DNA of 64,000 nucleotides from a bacterium 0.1xD8-71. GTDB taxonomy: Bacteria; Bacillota; Clostridia; Lachnospirales; Lachnospiraceae. A model generated the notes under the pieces. It was not told the origin of the DNA. It did not search any database and was given only the letters and a program-made list of their open reading frames with translations. The DNA lies in NCBI GenBank assembly GCA_003612405.1, contig RAYR01000010.1:1-64000 (forward strand). Direction: 5' to 3'. Positions 16,650-25,832 of this stretch are shown here, piece after piece (the first letter of the stretch is position 1; each line of letters begins with the position of its first letter). A program made the position numbers and the translations under genes.

Positions 16650-17897
16650 TCACAAAATACGCAACAACATTTTCACAGTCTCATCAATATCATATCTCTG
16701 TTCCCAAATCTCATAACTTCTGTCTTTCATTCTGCATAAATCCGCTTCATCCGATGTCAGGATACTCTCTATTGCTTTTCCCACTTCCTCCCCCATCGGA
16801 TTCCCCGGCAGGAGCACTCCGTTCCCATCCATCATCTCCGGGATACCGCCCACCGCCGTAGCAATCACGGGAATCCCATAGGACATGGCTTCCATAATGG
16901 ACACCGGCACACCCTCCGTGGAAGATGTGGTAATGAAGCAGTCCACCTGCTGTGTCTCATAATACGCTACTACCCGACTATGTTCCATACGTCCTTTAAA
17001 ATCATAACATATATTATTTTTTTCAGTCAGTTTCTCCTTCGCATACGCCTTGATCTTCTCCAGTTCCGGCCCGTCCCCGATATGCGTCCAGTGAATCTCT
17101 CCCTGCTCCACACAGGCAAGTCCGTCTATGATCCGCTCTACCCGTTTCAGGGGAATCACATCGCAGCAGCTGAGAAGCTGCAAGGTCTGTGACCTGCGTG
17201 GCGGCATCCTCCTGCCGGCAGGCTCTATCCCCAGAGGACATACATACAGTTTTTCCTCCGATGTGCTGTCCGCCCCGACATTCTCCCTGTAATATTTTCT
17301 GGCAAAATCCCCTAAGAATATAAGTCCTTCTGTGCCTGCTTCCATCTGGTGTTTAAAGACCTGGCGGTTCCCCGGAATTCTCTCATGATACAGATCAAAT
17401 CCATGAAACCTGGAGATAATTTTAACGTTCTTGTGCTTTTTCTTCTCTCTTACCATACTATAACAATAGTAAGTGTTCCAGAAAGAATAATAAATCACAG
17501 GCTCTTCTTTGGGAATACCCTGACTTTTTCTGATTTCTCTCTGATCCGCCATAGCCTGTGCATAGAAAGACAAGGACTGATACAACCTCACCGGAATATC
17601 TTTCTTTCCCCGGCAGATTTCCCTGATTTCCTGTCTGCCGTCTTTGGATAGCAGATAGGACACCATTGCCTTGATCTTGTCTGTCATGGTGATAACCGGC
17701 GCCGGAAAATGTAAAATCCGCAGTCCCTCCAGAATTTCTTCCTGCACGTATCCGGCCTTCGCCTGTTCCTGGTCTGCATGAGATATGACAGTAATGTCAT
17801 ACTGCTCTTTCAAGCGTTTAAGCTCTGGTATAATAAATGCCGCCTCACCGCTGTTATAAGGAAAAACATTCATTGCCAGCACCAGCTTTTTTTTCAT
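16650..17897 (-). CDS. GT4 glycosyltransferase
   Basis: 415 aa from ATG 17897 (AGGAG 7 nt upstream). GT-B fold: N-terminal MKKKLVLAMNVFPYNSGEAAF, and a C-terminal donor site with TTSSTEGVPVSIMEAMSYG (EX7E type) followed by PVIATAVGGIPEM. Retaining GT4 enzymes use nucleotide sugars at the inner membrane face. It is the last gene of the upstream operon before the independent DUF3990 unit; no clear terminator follows its stop. Confidence 0.9.
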   Translation of the reverse strand: MKKKLVLAMNVFPYNSGEAAFIIPELKRLKEQYDITVISHADQEQAKAGYVQEEILEGLRILHFPAPVITMTDKIKAMVSYLLSKDGRQEIREICRGKKDIPVRLYQSLSFYAQAMADQREIRKSQGIPKEEPVIYYSFWNTYYCYSMVREKKKHKNVKIISRFHGFDLYHERIPGNRQVFKHQMEAGTEGLIFLGDFARKYYRENVGADSTSEEKLYVCPLGIEPAGRRMPPRRSQTLQLLSCCDVIPLKRVERIIDGLACVEQGEIHWTHIGDGPELEKIKAYAKEKLTEKNNICYDFKGRMEHSRVVAYYETQQVDCFITTSSTEGVPVSIMEAMSYGIPVIATAVGGIPEMMDGNGVLLPGNPMGEEVGKAIESILTSDEADLCRMKDRSYEIWEQRYDIDETVKMLLRIL

Positions 17898-17927
17898 AAA
17901 GCCTCTCCTATCTTCTCCCGCCAATCC

Positions 17928-18992
17928 CTAATGCATCAAAATCCTTCGCACGAGCAAAGACAACGTCAGGGAGATCCCTGCACTTCCTGCCACCGCCAAC
18001 GCACCTATAATACCTGCATCCGTAACCAGACACAAAATGCACAGAATAGCTGTCATCAAAACCAGGGTGCACAGCAGGATATTGCGGTAGGAAATATTTT
18101 TCTCCACCTCTTTCTGCTTCGCCCTCGTATCATTATAAATCTGCCATTGCCGTTCCAGGTATTCCTGATAGTAGGGACTTTCCTCGGCATATTTCCACCA
18201 GATACGATACCCCGGCACCAAGAACACCGGGTTCCAGGGCTTACTGTAATCTTTATAAGAGGAAAAATGGATAATCTTTGCCGTCTTCTCACAGGCCGTG
18301 ATATATTCATATCCCAGTTCTTCCATATACCGCTCATTCTCGTCGATACAGGAGTCTTTTCCGGGCACATACTTAATCTTCCCTGCAAAGAGCAGTCCGA
18401 AGGTAAATTCCATCTGGGAATTTCCGGTCTGTTTTTTGACTATCTCATCCCTGGACAATATATCCTGCAAGGTAAAATCCTGCCGTATCCGCTTTACATC
18501 ATACAGGGAAAGCACAAAGGTAAGGCAGTCACCGCCCAGTTTCTCCATGAAATCTCTGTGGTTCTTCGGCTTATGCTCCGGGCCGGGACAGATTACATAG
18601 TTATCCTCAAAATCCGTATTGTATATCCCGGAAAGGTCGCCCACCACCACGGTGTCCGACTCCACCACCATAATTCTGTCCACATCTTCCGGCAACAGTT
18701 CATGAAAAAGCCAGTAGCTTGACATAGTGCCGATAGCCCAATGATCTCCCGGTTTAAACTGAATATACTTACCGGCCATCTGCTCATCAAAGCGCAGAAT
18801 GATAATATGGTTCCCATACGTCTTCGCCAGTTCATATTCATAGTACAAATCGCTGTCTTCCAGATCTTCCGATACAATATACAGATAGATTTCGGAATCC
18901 GGATTCTTCTCAAACAAAGACTTGATTGTTACATAGGCATATTTATAATTTTTCTTACCAGTTGTCAGATACACGTTCATCCGTGTCCGCAT
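17928..18992 (-). CDS. GT8-family glycosyltransferase with C-terminal membrane segments
   Basis: About 354 aa. GT8 features: MNVYLTTGKKNYKYAYVTI at the start, the metal-binding VVESDTVVVGDL near residue 107 (ESD in place of the usual DxD), and HFSSYKDYSKPW. The last 50 residues hold two hydrophobic segments, so it is probably membrane tethered. Start at ATG 18992 overlaps the upstream stop as TGATG and has GGAGG 10 nt upstream. Confidence 0.88.
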   Translation of the reverse strand: MRTRMNVYLTTGKKNYKYAYVTIKSLFEKNPDSEIYLYIVSEDLEDSDLYYEYELAKTYGNHIIILRFDEQMAGKYIQFKPGDHWAIGTMSSYWLFHELLPEDVDRIMVVESDTVVVGDLSGIYNTDFEDNYVICPGPEHKPKNHRDFMEKLGGDCLTFVLSLYDVKRIRQDFTLQDILSRDEIVKKQTGNSQMEFTFGLLFAGKIKYVPGKDSCIDENERYMEELGYEYITACEKTAKIIHFSSYKDYSKPWNPVFLVPGYRIWWKYAEESPYYQEYLERQWQIYNDTRAKQKEVEKNISYRNILLCTLVLMTAILCILCLVTDAGIIGALAVAGSAGISLTLSLLVRRILMH

Positions 18993-20206
18993 CACATCAT
19001 ACCCTCCACTTCACCGCACATCGCAAGCAGCTTCCCTTCCAGCAGATCCACCTTTCTCTGAATCCGGTAATTCTCCTCCGCATACTCATAAGACAACCTG
19101 CCACACTCACGCCGTTTTCCGGAATCCCTGCACGCCTCCTGCATCAGGTTCTTCAGTTCTTCTTTCGTCTCAAACAGCTGCACGCCCGGAATCTGGGAAG
19201 CATGTCCTACATCGGTGGACAGGATAAGCAGCCCGCCTGCCGCCGCCTCACACAGGGAGATGGACATAGCCTCCCAACTGCTGGCGGACACATAGACATC
19301 CGCGCTTTGATAGATTTCCAGCACCTTTTCCCTGGGGATCCCCACATGTATCTCTATCTTTCCTGCAAAAGAATCCTTACTTTCTATCTTCTCCTTCATC
19401 TCCAGCAGTTCCTGGTAATATGCACTCCTACGGGAACCGATCAGTACCAGTCTGGTACCTGGCTGTGCAGTCTCTCCATAAGCCTGCAATATCATTTTCT
19501 GGTTCTTGCGCTCTTCGTAAGTGGATACGTTGATAAACACAAGTTCCTTATCATCGTCTATGGCAAAGGCTCTTCTGTCAAAGAAAAAGTCCTGTGTGGC
19601 GTTCTCCAGAATCATGCTGTTTTGCAGTCCGCAGCGTTTCATATACTCGTACAAATCTTCCCCTGCAAAGAGATAGGATACCACCTCAAATTTCCCCATG
19701 CCCTGCGGAAGTGCTTTCTGGTATTTCTTCCAGTAACGCTCAAAATTCACATCTATCAGATCTGCAAGAATCCGTCTTCTGAGACGAACCTGTTTTAACT
19801 TAGACCATACGTCATACTCTCCCAGGCAGGAAGATCCATGGGTCATCAGCATCTTTTTACCGGGAAGACGCTCCAGATTTCTGATAAACCAGTCGTAACA
19901 CCAGGTCTGTATTCCCACCACGATCAGCACATCCGGCTGATATTCCAGGATATAGGATTCCGCCTGTTTCTTTTCTCCCTGAAAAGTACAGTTCCACATA
20001 CTGCGGGCCGCCTGAATACGCTGTATCCTTACCCCTTCATGTTCTTCCTTCTGAGGATATTCTCTGCGGGTGGCAAGTACATGTACTTCATGCCGTTTCG
20101 CCAGACCTTCCGCCAGATACTGTGTCACCACAGATACGCCGTCCTGGGCAGGCCAGTAGGTAGCTGTTAAAAATAATATTTTCATACGCTTAGATTCCCG
20201 TTCCAT
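18992..20206 (-). CDS. GT4 glycosyltransferase
   Basis: 404 aa. GT-B fold with FLTATYWPAQDGVSVV near the N-terminus and the donor-site block YVSASSWEAMSISLCEAAAG (E near residues 314 and 322). ATG at 20206 has AGGA 7 nt upstream and overlaps the KdsC-like gene by 17 bp; an ATG 21 bp later would give the more usual MKILFLT start but lacks a ribosome site. Followed by the coupled GT8 gene. Confidence 0.88.
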   Translation of the reverse strand: MERESKRMKILFLTATYWPAQDGVSVVTQYLAEGLAKRHEVHVLATRREYPQKEEHEGVRIQRIQAARSMWNCTFQGEKKQAESYILEYQPDVLIVVGIQTWCYDWFIRNLERLPGKKMLMTHGSSCLGEYDVWSKLKQVRLRRRILADLIDVNFERYWKKYQKALPQGMGKFEVVSYLFAGEDLYEYMKRCGLQNSMILENATQDFFFDRRAFAIDDDKELVFINVSTYEERKNQKMILQAYGETAQPGTRLVLIGSRRSAYYQELLEMKEKIESKDSFAGKIEIHVGIPREKVLEIYQSADVYVSASSWEAMSISLCEAAAGGLLILSTDVGHASQIPGVQLFETKEELKNLMQEACRDSGKRRECGRLSYEYAEENYRIQRKVDLLEGKLLAMCGEVEGMM

Positions 20207-20711
20207 AAAGTTTTCCTGTAATCTGTTCCCACTCTCCCCGTTCTCTGAGCATATGTTCTATGATATCCCGGACAGCGCCGTGGCCGCCTTTCACGGTAGA
20301 GACATAATCTGCCCGCTCCTTCACCTCCGTACAGGCATCCGCCGGACACCCCACATAACTGCACAGACCCATGGGTGCATAGTCGTTAATATCATCCCCC
20401 AGATATCCAATCTCTTCTTTCATAATCTGGTGCTCCTGCATAAATTCCGCCAGATAGCTCACTTTATCCTTGCAGTTCTGCACCAGATAATCCACCTTCA
20501 TTTCCCCCATCCTTCTGGTGGTTGCAGCACATTCCCTGCCGGTCAGCACCATGACCTGTATACCTGCTTCCTTAGCCGCGAAAAAACCTGCCGCATCCTT
20601 GGTGCAGAATTTCTTTAATTCATTCCCGTGTTCATCATAATAGATACCGGCATCCGTCATGGTACCGTCCACATCTATCACAAGATACTTGATTTTCTTC
20701 CAGTCACTCAT
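20190..20711 (-). CDS. KdsC-like HAD phosphatase (ulosonate 8/9-phosphate phosphatase type)
   Basis: 173 aa, the usual length of KdsC. The HAD motifs are DVDGTMTD (residues 13-20), VLTGRE near 55, the Lys in NCKDK, and GDDINDYAPM near 105. This group dephosphorylates KDO-8-phosphate or N-acylneuraminate-9-phosphate before CMP activation. Within 5 kb lie a CMP-sugar synthetase and a DRE-TIM aldolase, supporting an ulosonate pathway. Ribosome site AGAGG 7 nt before ATG. Confidence 0.87.
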   Translation of the reverse strand: MSDWKKIKYLVIDVDGTMTDAGIYYDEHGNELKKFCTKDAAGFFAAKEAGIQVMVLTGRECAATTRRMGEMKVDYLVQNCKDKVSYLAEFMQEHQIMKEEIGYLGDDINDYAPMGLCSYVGCPADACTEVKERADYVSTVKGGHGAVRDIIEHMLRERGEWEQITGKLYGTGI

Positions 20712-20794
20712 ACCAACACCTCTTATCCTTCCCGGTTCCTCTCTTCTACCAACATTATCAGCGCAGCTCCTGTCTTACATGTTTCCGTCGTCTG

Positions 20795-23473
20795 TTAAGG
20801 CAATATCCTCTGCACCACAAACTTAACCAGAAATATGACAGGCAGCACATAAAAGAGCACCATTAAAGCGCCCCAGACACCCAGAACAAGATATCCTGCC
20901 GTCCGATTCACATTCCTGCACTTTCCCCGACTTCGTACCTGATGTATCAGTTGTTCACTTCTGTCCGTAACAGCTGTCTTATCAGTCGAAAGCCGATAAA
21001 AAACTGCACACAACACAAGCCCCAGCAGACTGCACATAATACCAGTCTTCATCCCTGGCGGCCAGTACCGCAGGCTGATAACATTATCTCCGCCAACCAA
21101 TGGGATACACATACCTCCGGTCAGATAGGTCTCTGTCTCCACAGGATTTCCGTTGACTTTGCACTCCCATCCGGCATCATTATAGACAGGGAGAAAAAGC
21201 CTCTGTCCTTCTGCCGCCCCCGTCAGTTGTGCCTTCAGGGAACATCCCGATGCAGTATACTGGAAATTCTTTGCATACACCGGCTGGTGCTGCCTGAATT
21301 CTGCCAACGGAAACACTGCAAAATACATGGTATCAATATCCTTCACTTTTTCAACCTGAATATAAAGTTCCGTATCCTGATATCTTCCAAAGTTGATAAT
21401 CCCATTATCCCAGCCTGACGGAAAAATCTTCTGCGATATGTTTCCTGTCTCCGCATCCGTCACCGTAATCGACTGTACTGTCACTACCGGCGTCACTTCT
21501 CCCGGCACATAGGCATACAGAATACTCTCCTCTCCAATCGGAATCTCTATGGTATCCGTCCGGGTTTCATACAGTGTAAAAATCCTTTCTCCAAGAATAC
21601 TCTCCGCCATCTCATTTTGCAAGAGAAAGGGATTGTCCTCTCCCTTTACAGTCATGTCAAAGTCTTCTCGAAGCAAAATGCCCTCTTCATAAATATCATT
21701 ACAGTCATAAATCTGATAGTCTGCTTTGTGGGCCTTCTCCGTATACAATGCGGCATCCACTTCCGTCTCCCCAAAGGTCAGCACTTCCTTGGTTCCCAAA
21801 ATCGCATCGGAGAAAACTGTGCCGCCCCAATCGCTCATCCGGTTCCCAATCAGCGCATATCCCATATCTGTGACAGAACGAATCTGCTCGTAAGCTTCCG
21901 ACGCCGTATAATTTCCAATCGCGCTCCGGTTCAGAAGCTGAGGATAGTTCTGGGATACAATATTCAGACTCTTGATTCTGTCGAGAACCGGTCTGTCGGT
22001 CTCCATCTCCGTATCCCGCATAGTATTATACAGGTAGACGCCGCTGTCATCTATATGATACTGGTCTATGATATTATCACACAAAATCGCAATACTCACA
22101 GCCGCTGCTGCGGCCAACATGCCTTTGACATATACGGCTTCCTTCACATGAAACATGCCCGCCCCTGCCAGCATGGACAGGATTACCACCAAGACAATTA
22201 ACGAAATGGCTGTACTGTGTATAATGGCCATATAATATAAAGCGGCACCGAGTGCAAAAAGCACAACTACCCACAAGCATGTGACACATTTCCCTAATTT
22301 TCCACGTGTCCAGATAAACACAATCCGTCTGCCGTCCGTTTGCGCCGCCGATTTATCACTTTGGCACTTCTGGGCACTTCCTCCGCACATTACCCCGCTC
22401 TCCCGATAACAGTACATCCCACTCACCAGCACCCAAAAAGCCAGCATATAAGCAAAGCGCATGGTATATCCTTCATAGGGCCCGCCATGCCACAGCATAT
22501 TGGTACTCTCCAGAGCAATCGGCAAAAGCAGCAGTAAATCTACATAAATAAGCCACAGAAAGTCTTTTTTCTTCCAGTTTTTCCGGCACCCACACAAGAT
22601 CATGCCGAAGGGAATCCCCAGATTGACCAGTTTCGACCATTTGGCCGGGAAAAAGATATAAACGGATTCCAGTATCTCTACCAAATCAAACTTCCCGCCA
22701 AGCCTTCCGGCTGTCATGATCTGCAATGTTCCCGGCAGCAGCACACAGGCCGACAGCATGGCTGCCGCAACGGATGCCCCTATAAACCGAAGCACTGAAC
22801 CACTGTATCTCTCCCTGTCTATCACCAACAATCCCCCTGTCATCAAAAGCAGCAGGATAGCCAGCATATAGGTATGCTGAAAGGTCATGACGCCAAACGC
22901 AGCCAGGCTTAAAATATATCCTATTCCCCTGCCACGGCCTCTCATCAGCTCAAAATAATAATACATCACAAAAGGAAATACAAAGGCAATATCGTACCAG
23001 GAGGGAACCCTGTAATATTCCACCAGAAAAGGACAGAACGTATAAAGAATACAAAAAGCCAGCAAAAGACATGTGTCCAGCTCGGGAAACCATTTCCGGA
23101 ATACGAACCGCACACCAAGCGCAATGGCAATTATCTTACACAAAAAGAAAGAGAACATGGATGTTTCTATGGCAGATCTTTTCACCAGGAAAAGAAAGAG
23201 ATTAAAAGGGCTGAGCAAGGTAAAATGGCTGACCACGCCAGACATATTATTGCCCAGTCCGATATCCCAGTCAAAAAAAAGAGATTTCTGCCCATGCATC
23301 ACATCCCACAGAAAGGTATAGACGGGAATCGACTGTTCTCTCATATCCCCGACGCTTAAGACATAATCTCCAAAAGGATAGATTCCTTTGAAAGCACAGG
23401 CCAATGTCCATATCACACTGACAATGGCCGCCAGGAGGATGCTCTCATATGGTATTTTCCTTTGACCCTTCAT
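20795..23473 (-). CDS. YfhO-family multi-pass membrane protein, GT-C-like
   Basis: 892 aa from ATG 23473 (GGAGG 6 nt upstream). About a dozen hydrophobic segments fill residues 10-470; DMREQSIPVYTFLWD and GNNMSGVVSHFTLLSPFNL near the N-terminus are typical of YfhO. A large extracytoplasmic part (about 480-830) and a last membrane segment follow. B. subtilis YfhO is implicated in glycosylating lipoteichoic acid from a polyprenyl-linked sugar. Here it may add a side-branch sugar outside the membrane. It stands between the aldolase and phosphatase genes, possibly part of the ulosonate branch. Confidence 0.87.
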   Translation of the reverse strand: MKGQRKIPYESILLAAIVSVIWTLACAFKGIYPFGDYVLSVGDMREQSIPVYTFLWDVMHGQKSLFFDWDIGLGNNMSGVVSHFTLLSPFNLFLFLVKRSAIETSMFSFFLCKIIAIALGVRFVFRKWFPELDTCLLLAFCILYTFCPFLVEYYRVPSWYDIAFVFPFVMYYYFELMRGRGRGIGYILSLAAFGVMTFQHTYMLAILLLLMTGGLLVIDRERYSGSVLRFIGASVAAAMLSACVLLPGTLQIMTAGRLGGKFDLVEILESVYIFFPAKWSKLVNLGIPFGMILCGCRKNWKKKDFLWLIYVDLLLLLPIALESTNMLWHGGPYEGYTMRFAYMLAFWVLVSGMYCYRESGVMCGGSAQKCQSDKSAAQTDGRRIVFIWTRGKLGKCVTCLWVVVLFALGAALYYMAIIHSTAISLIVLVVILSMLAGAGMFHVKEAVYVKGMLAAAAAVSIAILCDNIIDQYHIDDSGVYLYNTMRDTEMETDRPVLDRIKSLNIVSQNYPQLLNRSAIGNYTASEAYEQIRSVTDMGYALIGNRMSDWGGTVFSDAILGTKEVLTFGETEVDAALYTEKAHKADYQIYDCNDIYEEGILLREDFDMTVKGEDNPFLLQNEMAESILGERIFTLYETRTDTIEIPIGEESILYAYVPGEVTPVVTVQSITVTDAETGNISQKIFPSGWDNGIINFGRYQDTELYIQVEKVKDIDTMYFAVFPLAEFRQHQPVYAKNFQYTASGCSLKAQLTGAAEGQRLFLPVYNDAGWECKVNGNPVETETYLTGGMCIPLVGGDNVISLRYWPPGMKTGIMCSLLGLVLCAVFYRLSTDKTAVTDRSEQLIHQVRSRGKCRNVNRTAGYLVLGVWGALMVLFYVLPVIFLVKFVVQRILP

Positions 23474-23507
23474 TCTACTCCTCCAGCAGGAACAGAGCTT
23501 TGTTCTT

Positions 23508-25115
23508 TTAAAAGTTCTTCTCCTGCACATATAGAGACTTTGTCAGATACTGTATCTCCATCTGGCCTTGCAGCTGTCCCATATAGCCTCTGATTTTCCG
23601 GTTCTCTTCTTCGCCCTTGGTATGCTGGCTTGCCATATAATCCGCCACATAATTGGTACTATGGTCAACGCGGTATCCGTCAAATCCAGCAAGTGACACT
23701 CGTGTCACATCTAGCTTTTTCAACAGTCTGATCAGCATGATTACACTGTTATCCACCACTTCCTTGCCATCAAAGCTAAGATCCACATAATTGATACCAA
23801 GAATCTCCGGGCCGCACACATTTTCCTCCGTGCACATCTCCAGCAGATTGGAAGTCACGATCAGTTTCGGTGTCTGTTTCCTGCCAAGAATGGTTTCAAA
23901 ACGCATGGCATTACAACAGAACACATAGTCCGCCGCATACCCTTCCGGCACGAAATTGGCTGACAGGACAACAGGGTTCTCCCTGGCAATGTAAGCGTCT
24001 ATGGACGCCTTTTCTTCCAGGATGCTTGCTCCCGGCGCCAGAATCAGACAGTTGCGTCCACCAAGCACCTGTGCCAGCTGCCTCATGGCGTCTGTATCAT
24101 CCACCGCATGATTCTGGTAATCCTGATACAATTTCTCAATATAAGCCTGATCATAGGCGGTCTTTTTGTGTGCCTCGACACTTCCCAGGATCTGGTTAAT
24201 CTGTTTCGCCCGCAGGCGGCCCTTATCCAGAAGAAATTCCGCGTAATTACGATGCAGATTATATTTAGCGGAAATCGCATAGGCAGTATTATAGCCCCAG
24301 GGCTCTATCTGTTTCAGTCTGGCAATATGATCGTCGATACCGTCTAACACCGGGTTCACATCATAATGACCCGACTGTTTCTTGTTCATGTAATCCATAA
24401 TCAGTTCCATGCACAGGTTACCCGGAGAACGGCCCATCCCCAGCATAGATGCATCTATCACACACTCCCTGTCGCTGGCTTTCATGGCAATAAAATCCTG
24501 GGCCAGGGAATAGGACAAAGCCAGATTCTCATGCAGATGAAGACCGATTACGATATTCTTGCTTAAGTTATGCTCGATCAGGGAATAAATTCTCTGCAAA
24601 TCCTCCTTCATCATGGAGCCGAAGGTATCTACAATTGAAAATGCATAGGGCTGCAACGCATTTACCTTTTCCAGAAGCTTTAAGATCATTTCGTCGGTGT
24701 ATCCCATGATATTGATAGGATTCACAAATACCTTATAGCCCTTGTCCATGACCCGTCTGATATAGGCAAGTCCCTCGTCGATGTCATAGTCATGAAAAGT
24801 AATCCTTATGGCATCAATGGTTGTGCCATCATAAGGTTCCAGTTTATCATCGCTGTATTTATTGTGGAGAGCCATCGCCGTAAACCTGGTCTTTCCCCGG
24901 TTTTCCGGCAGTATGTTTGCAATCTCCGCACAGTTGTTAAAGAGTGCTTTATCAGAATTGTAATCACAGTCCCGAAGAAACCCTACTTCCACATAATCCA
25001 CGCCCGACTCCACCAGTTTTGTCATGATATCGTTGATCGTGTGACTGCCAAAGTTCCAGTCATTGATATAACCGCCGTCACGCAGGGTACAATCCAATAA
25101 TTTAATATTCGTCAT
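23508..25115 (-). CDS. DRE-TIM (HMGL-like) aldolase fused to a C-terminal Rossmann-like domain
   Basis: 535 aa from ATG 25115 (AGG 6 nt upstream). Residues 1-310 form a DRE-TIM barrel: LLDCTLRDGGYINDW at the start with the Arg-Asp of the metal site, YVEVGFLRD, and HLHEN with metal-binding histidines near 187. Relatives include 4-hydroxy-2-oxovalerate aldolase and isopropylmalate synthase. From about residue 345 a second domain begins CLILAPGASILEEK, a nucleotide-binding-like loop with VVLSANFVPEGYAADYVFCC, resembling DUF115/sialyltransferase-like folds. Beside a CMP-sugar synthetase it may make or split a keto-deoxy sugar acid with pyruvate. That reaction is inferred; no NeuB-type synthase is present. 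Confidence 0.83.
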   Translation of the reverse strand: MTNIKLLDCTLRDGGYINDWNFGSHTINDIMTKLVESGVDYVEVGFLRDCDYNSDKALFNNCAEIANILPENRGKTRFTAMALHNKYSDDKLEPYDGTTIDAIRITFHDYDIDEGLAYIRRVMDKGYKVFVNPINIMGYTDEMILKLLEKVNALQPYAFSIVDTFGSMMKEDLQRIYSLIEHNLSKNIVIGLHLHENLALSYSLAQDFIAMKASDRECVIDASMLGMGRSPGNLCMELIMDYMNKKQSGHYDVNPVLDGIDDHIARLKQIEPWGYNTAYAISAKYNLHRNYAEFLLDKGRLRAKQINQILGSVEAHKKTAYDQAYIEKLYQDYQNHAVDDTDAMRQLAQVLGGRNCLILAPGASILEEKASIDAYIARENPVVLSANFVPEGYAADYVFCCNAMRFETILGRKQTPKLIVTSNLLEMCTEENVCGPEILGINYVDLSFDGKEVVDNSVIMLIRLLKKLDVTRVSLAGFDGYRVDHSTNYVADYMASQHTKGEEENRKIRGYMGQLQGQMEIQYLTKSLYVQEKNF

Positions 25116-25150
25116 ACAGCACCTTCCAGTTTCTTTTCCGCATTTCAAAT

Positions 25151-25831
25151 CTATACTGTAGGTTTCGGATCCTTCATGGCATACAATACCTTAGCCATCT
25201 CATAATCATACACATCGTCAATATCCGCTGCCTCACGCTTATTCACCAGCAGCCTGTAAGCCTTGGGCCCATAATTATAATGCCACTCTTTCACCTTATC
25301 CTTCGGCGCAAGATCAATACCGTTGGTAAAATGATACAGCATCGGAAGCTGTTCGGAGTTCTTGTGTTCCAGGCCCATCTTGAAGTTCAAAGGCCCGTTC
25401 TCGTCCATCAGATAGGTCTGATAGGGTGCACAGGTAATCAGGGAATCATACCCTTCCTGTAACTTCTCCAGATAGGTCTTCATGGCTTTCTCATACAGAT
25501 AAGGCTCCACACAGGGAGAGGTGGCACAAGCCCACATCAGATGATCTCCCTCGATGATATCGCACACATATTCCAGGAACATGCCAAAAGGTACAGACTC
25601 GTTTGCATACTGAATGGGCCGTTTAATGGCCTTGACCCCGCATTTTTCTCCAATCGCAAGCATCTCATCGGAGTCAGAGGATACAATAATCTCATGCAGT
25701 CCCTTTACCTGTTTTAACTGTTCAATCTTGTGCTGTAAGAGATTGGAATCCCCAAAAGGCAATATGTTCTTATTGGGCAGTCTGGAACTGCTCCCTTTTA
25801 CCGGTACTACTGCTGTGATCTTGTCGCTCAT
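25151..25831 (-). CDS. CMP-sugar synthetase (acylneuraminate cytidylyltransferase family)
   Basis: 226 aa, the normal NeuA/KdsB core length. The CTP-binding signature AVVPVKGSSSRLPNKN is at residues 7-22, and HEIIVSSDSDEM and TSPCVEPYLYEKAM are further family blocks. It transfers CMP from CTP to the anomeric hydroxyl of an ulosonic acid or related sugar. Strong GGAGG 8 nt upstream. It sits between the putative transferase and the aldolase in a continuous series. The exact sugar (neuraminate-, legionaminate-, KDO-like or novel) cannot be told. Confidence 0.87.
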   Translation of the reverse strand: MSDKITAVVPVKGSSSRLPNKNILPFGDSNLLQHKIEQLKQVKGLHEIIVSSDSDEMLAIGEKCGVKAIKRPIQYANESVPFGMFLEYVCDIIEGDHLMWACATSPCVEPYLYEKAMKTYLEKLQEGYDSLITCAPYQTYLMDENGPLNFKMGLEHKNSEQLPMLYHFTNGIDLAPKDKVKEWHYNYGPKAYRLLVNKREAADIDDVYDYEMAKVLYAMKDPKPTV

Positions 25832-25832
25832 C

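Noticed and set aside
17778-19798. Plus-strand open frames of 290-314 codons
   Set aside because: Antisense to the GT8 and GT4 genes, whose catalytic motifs are intact; no recognisable protein features.
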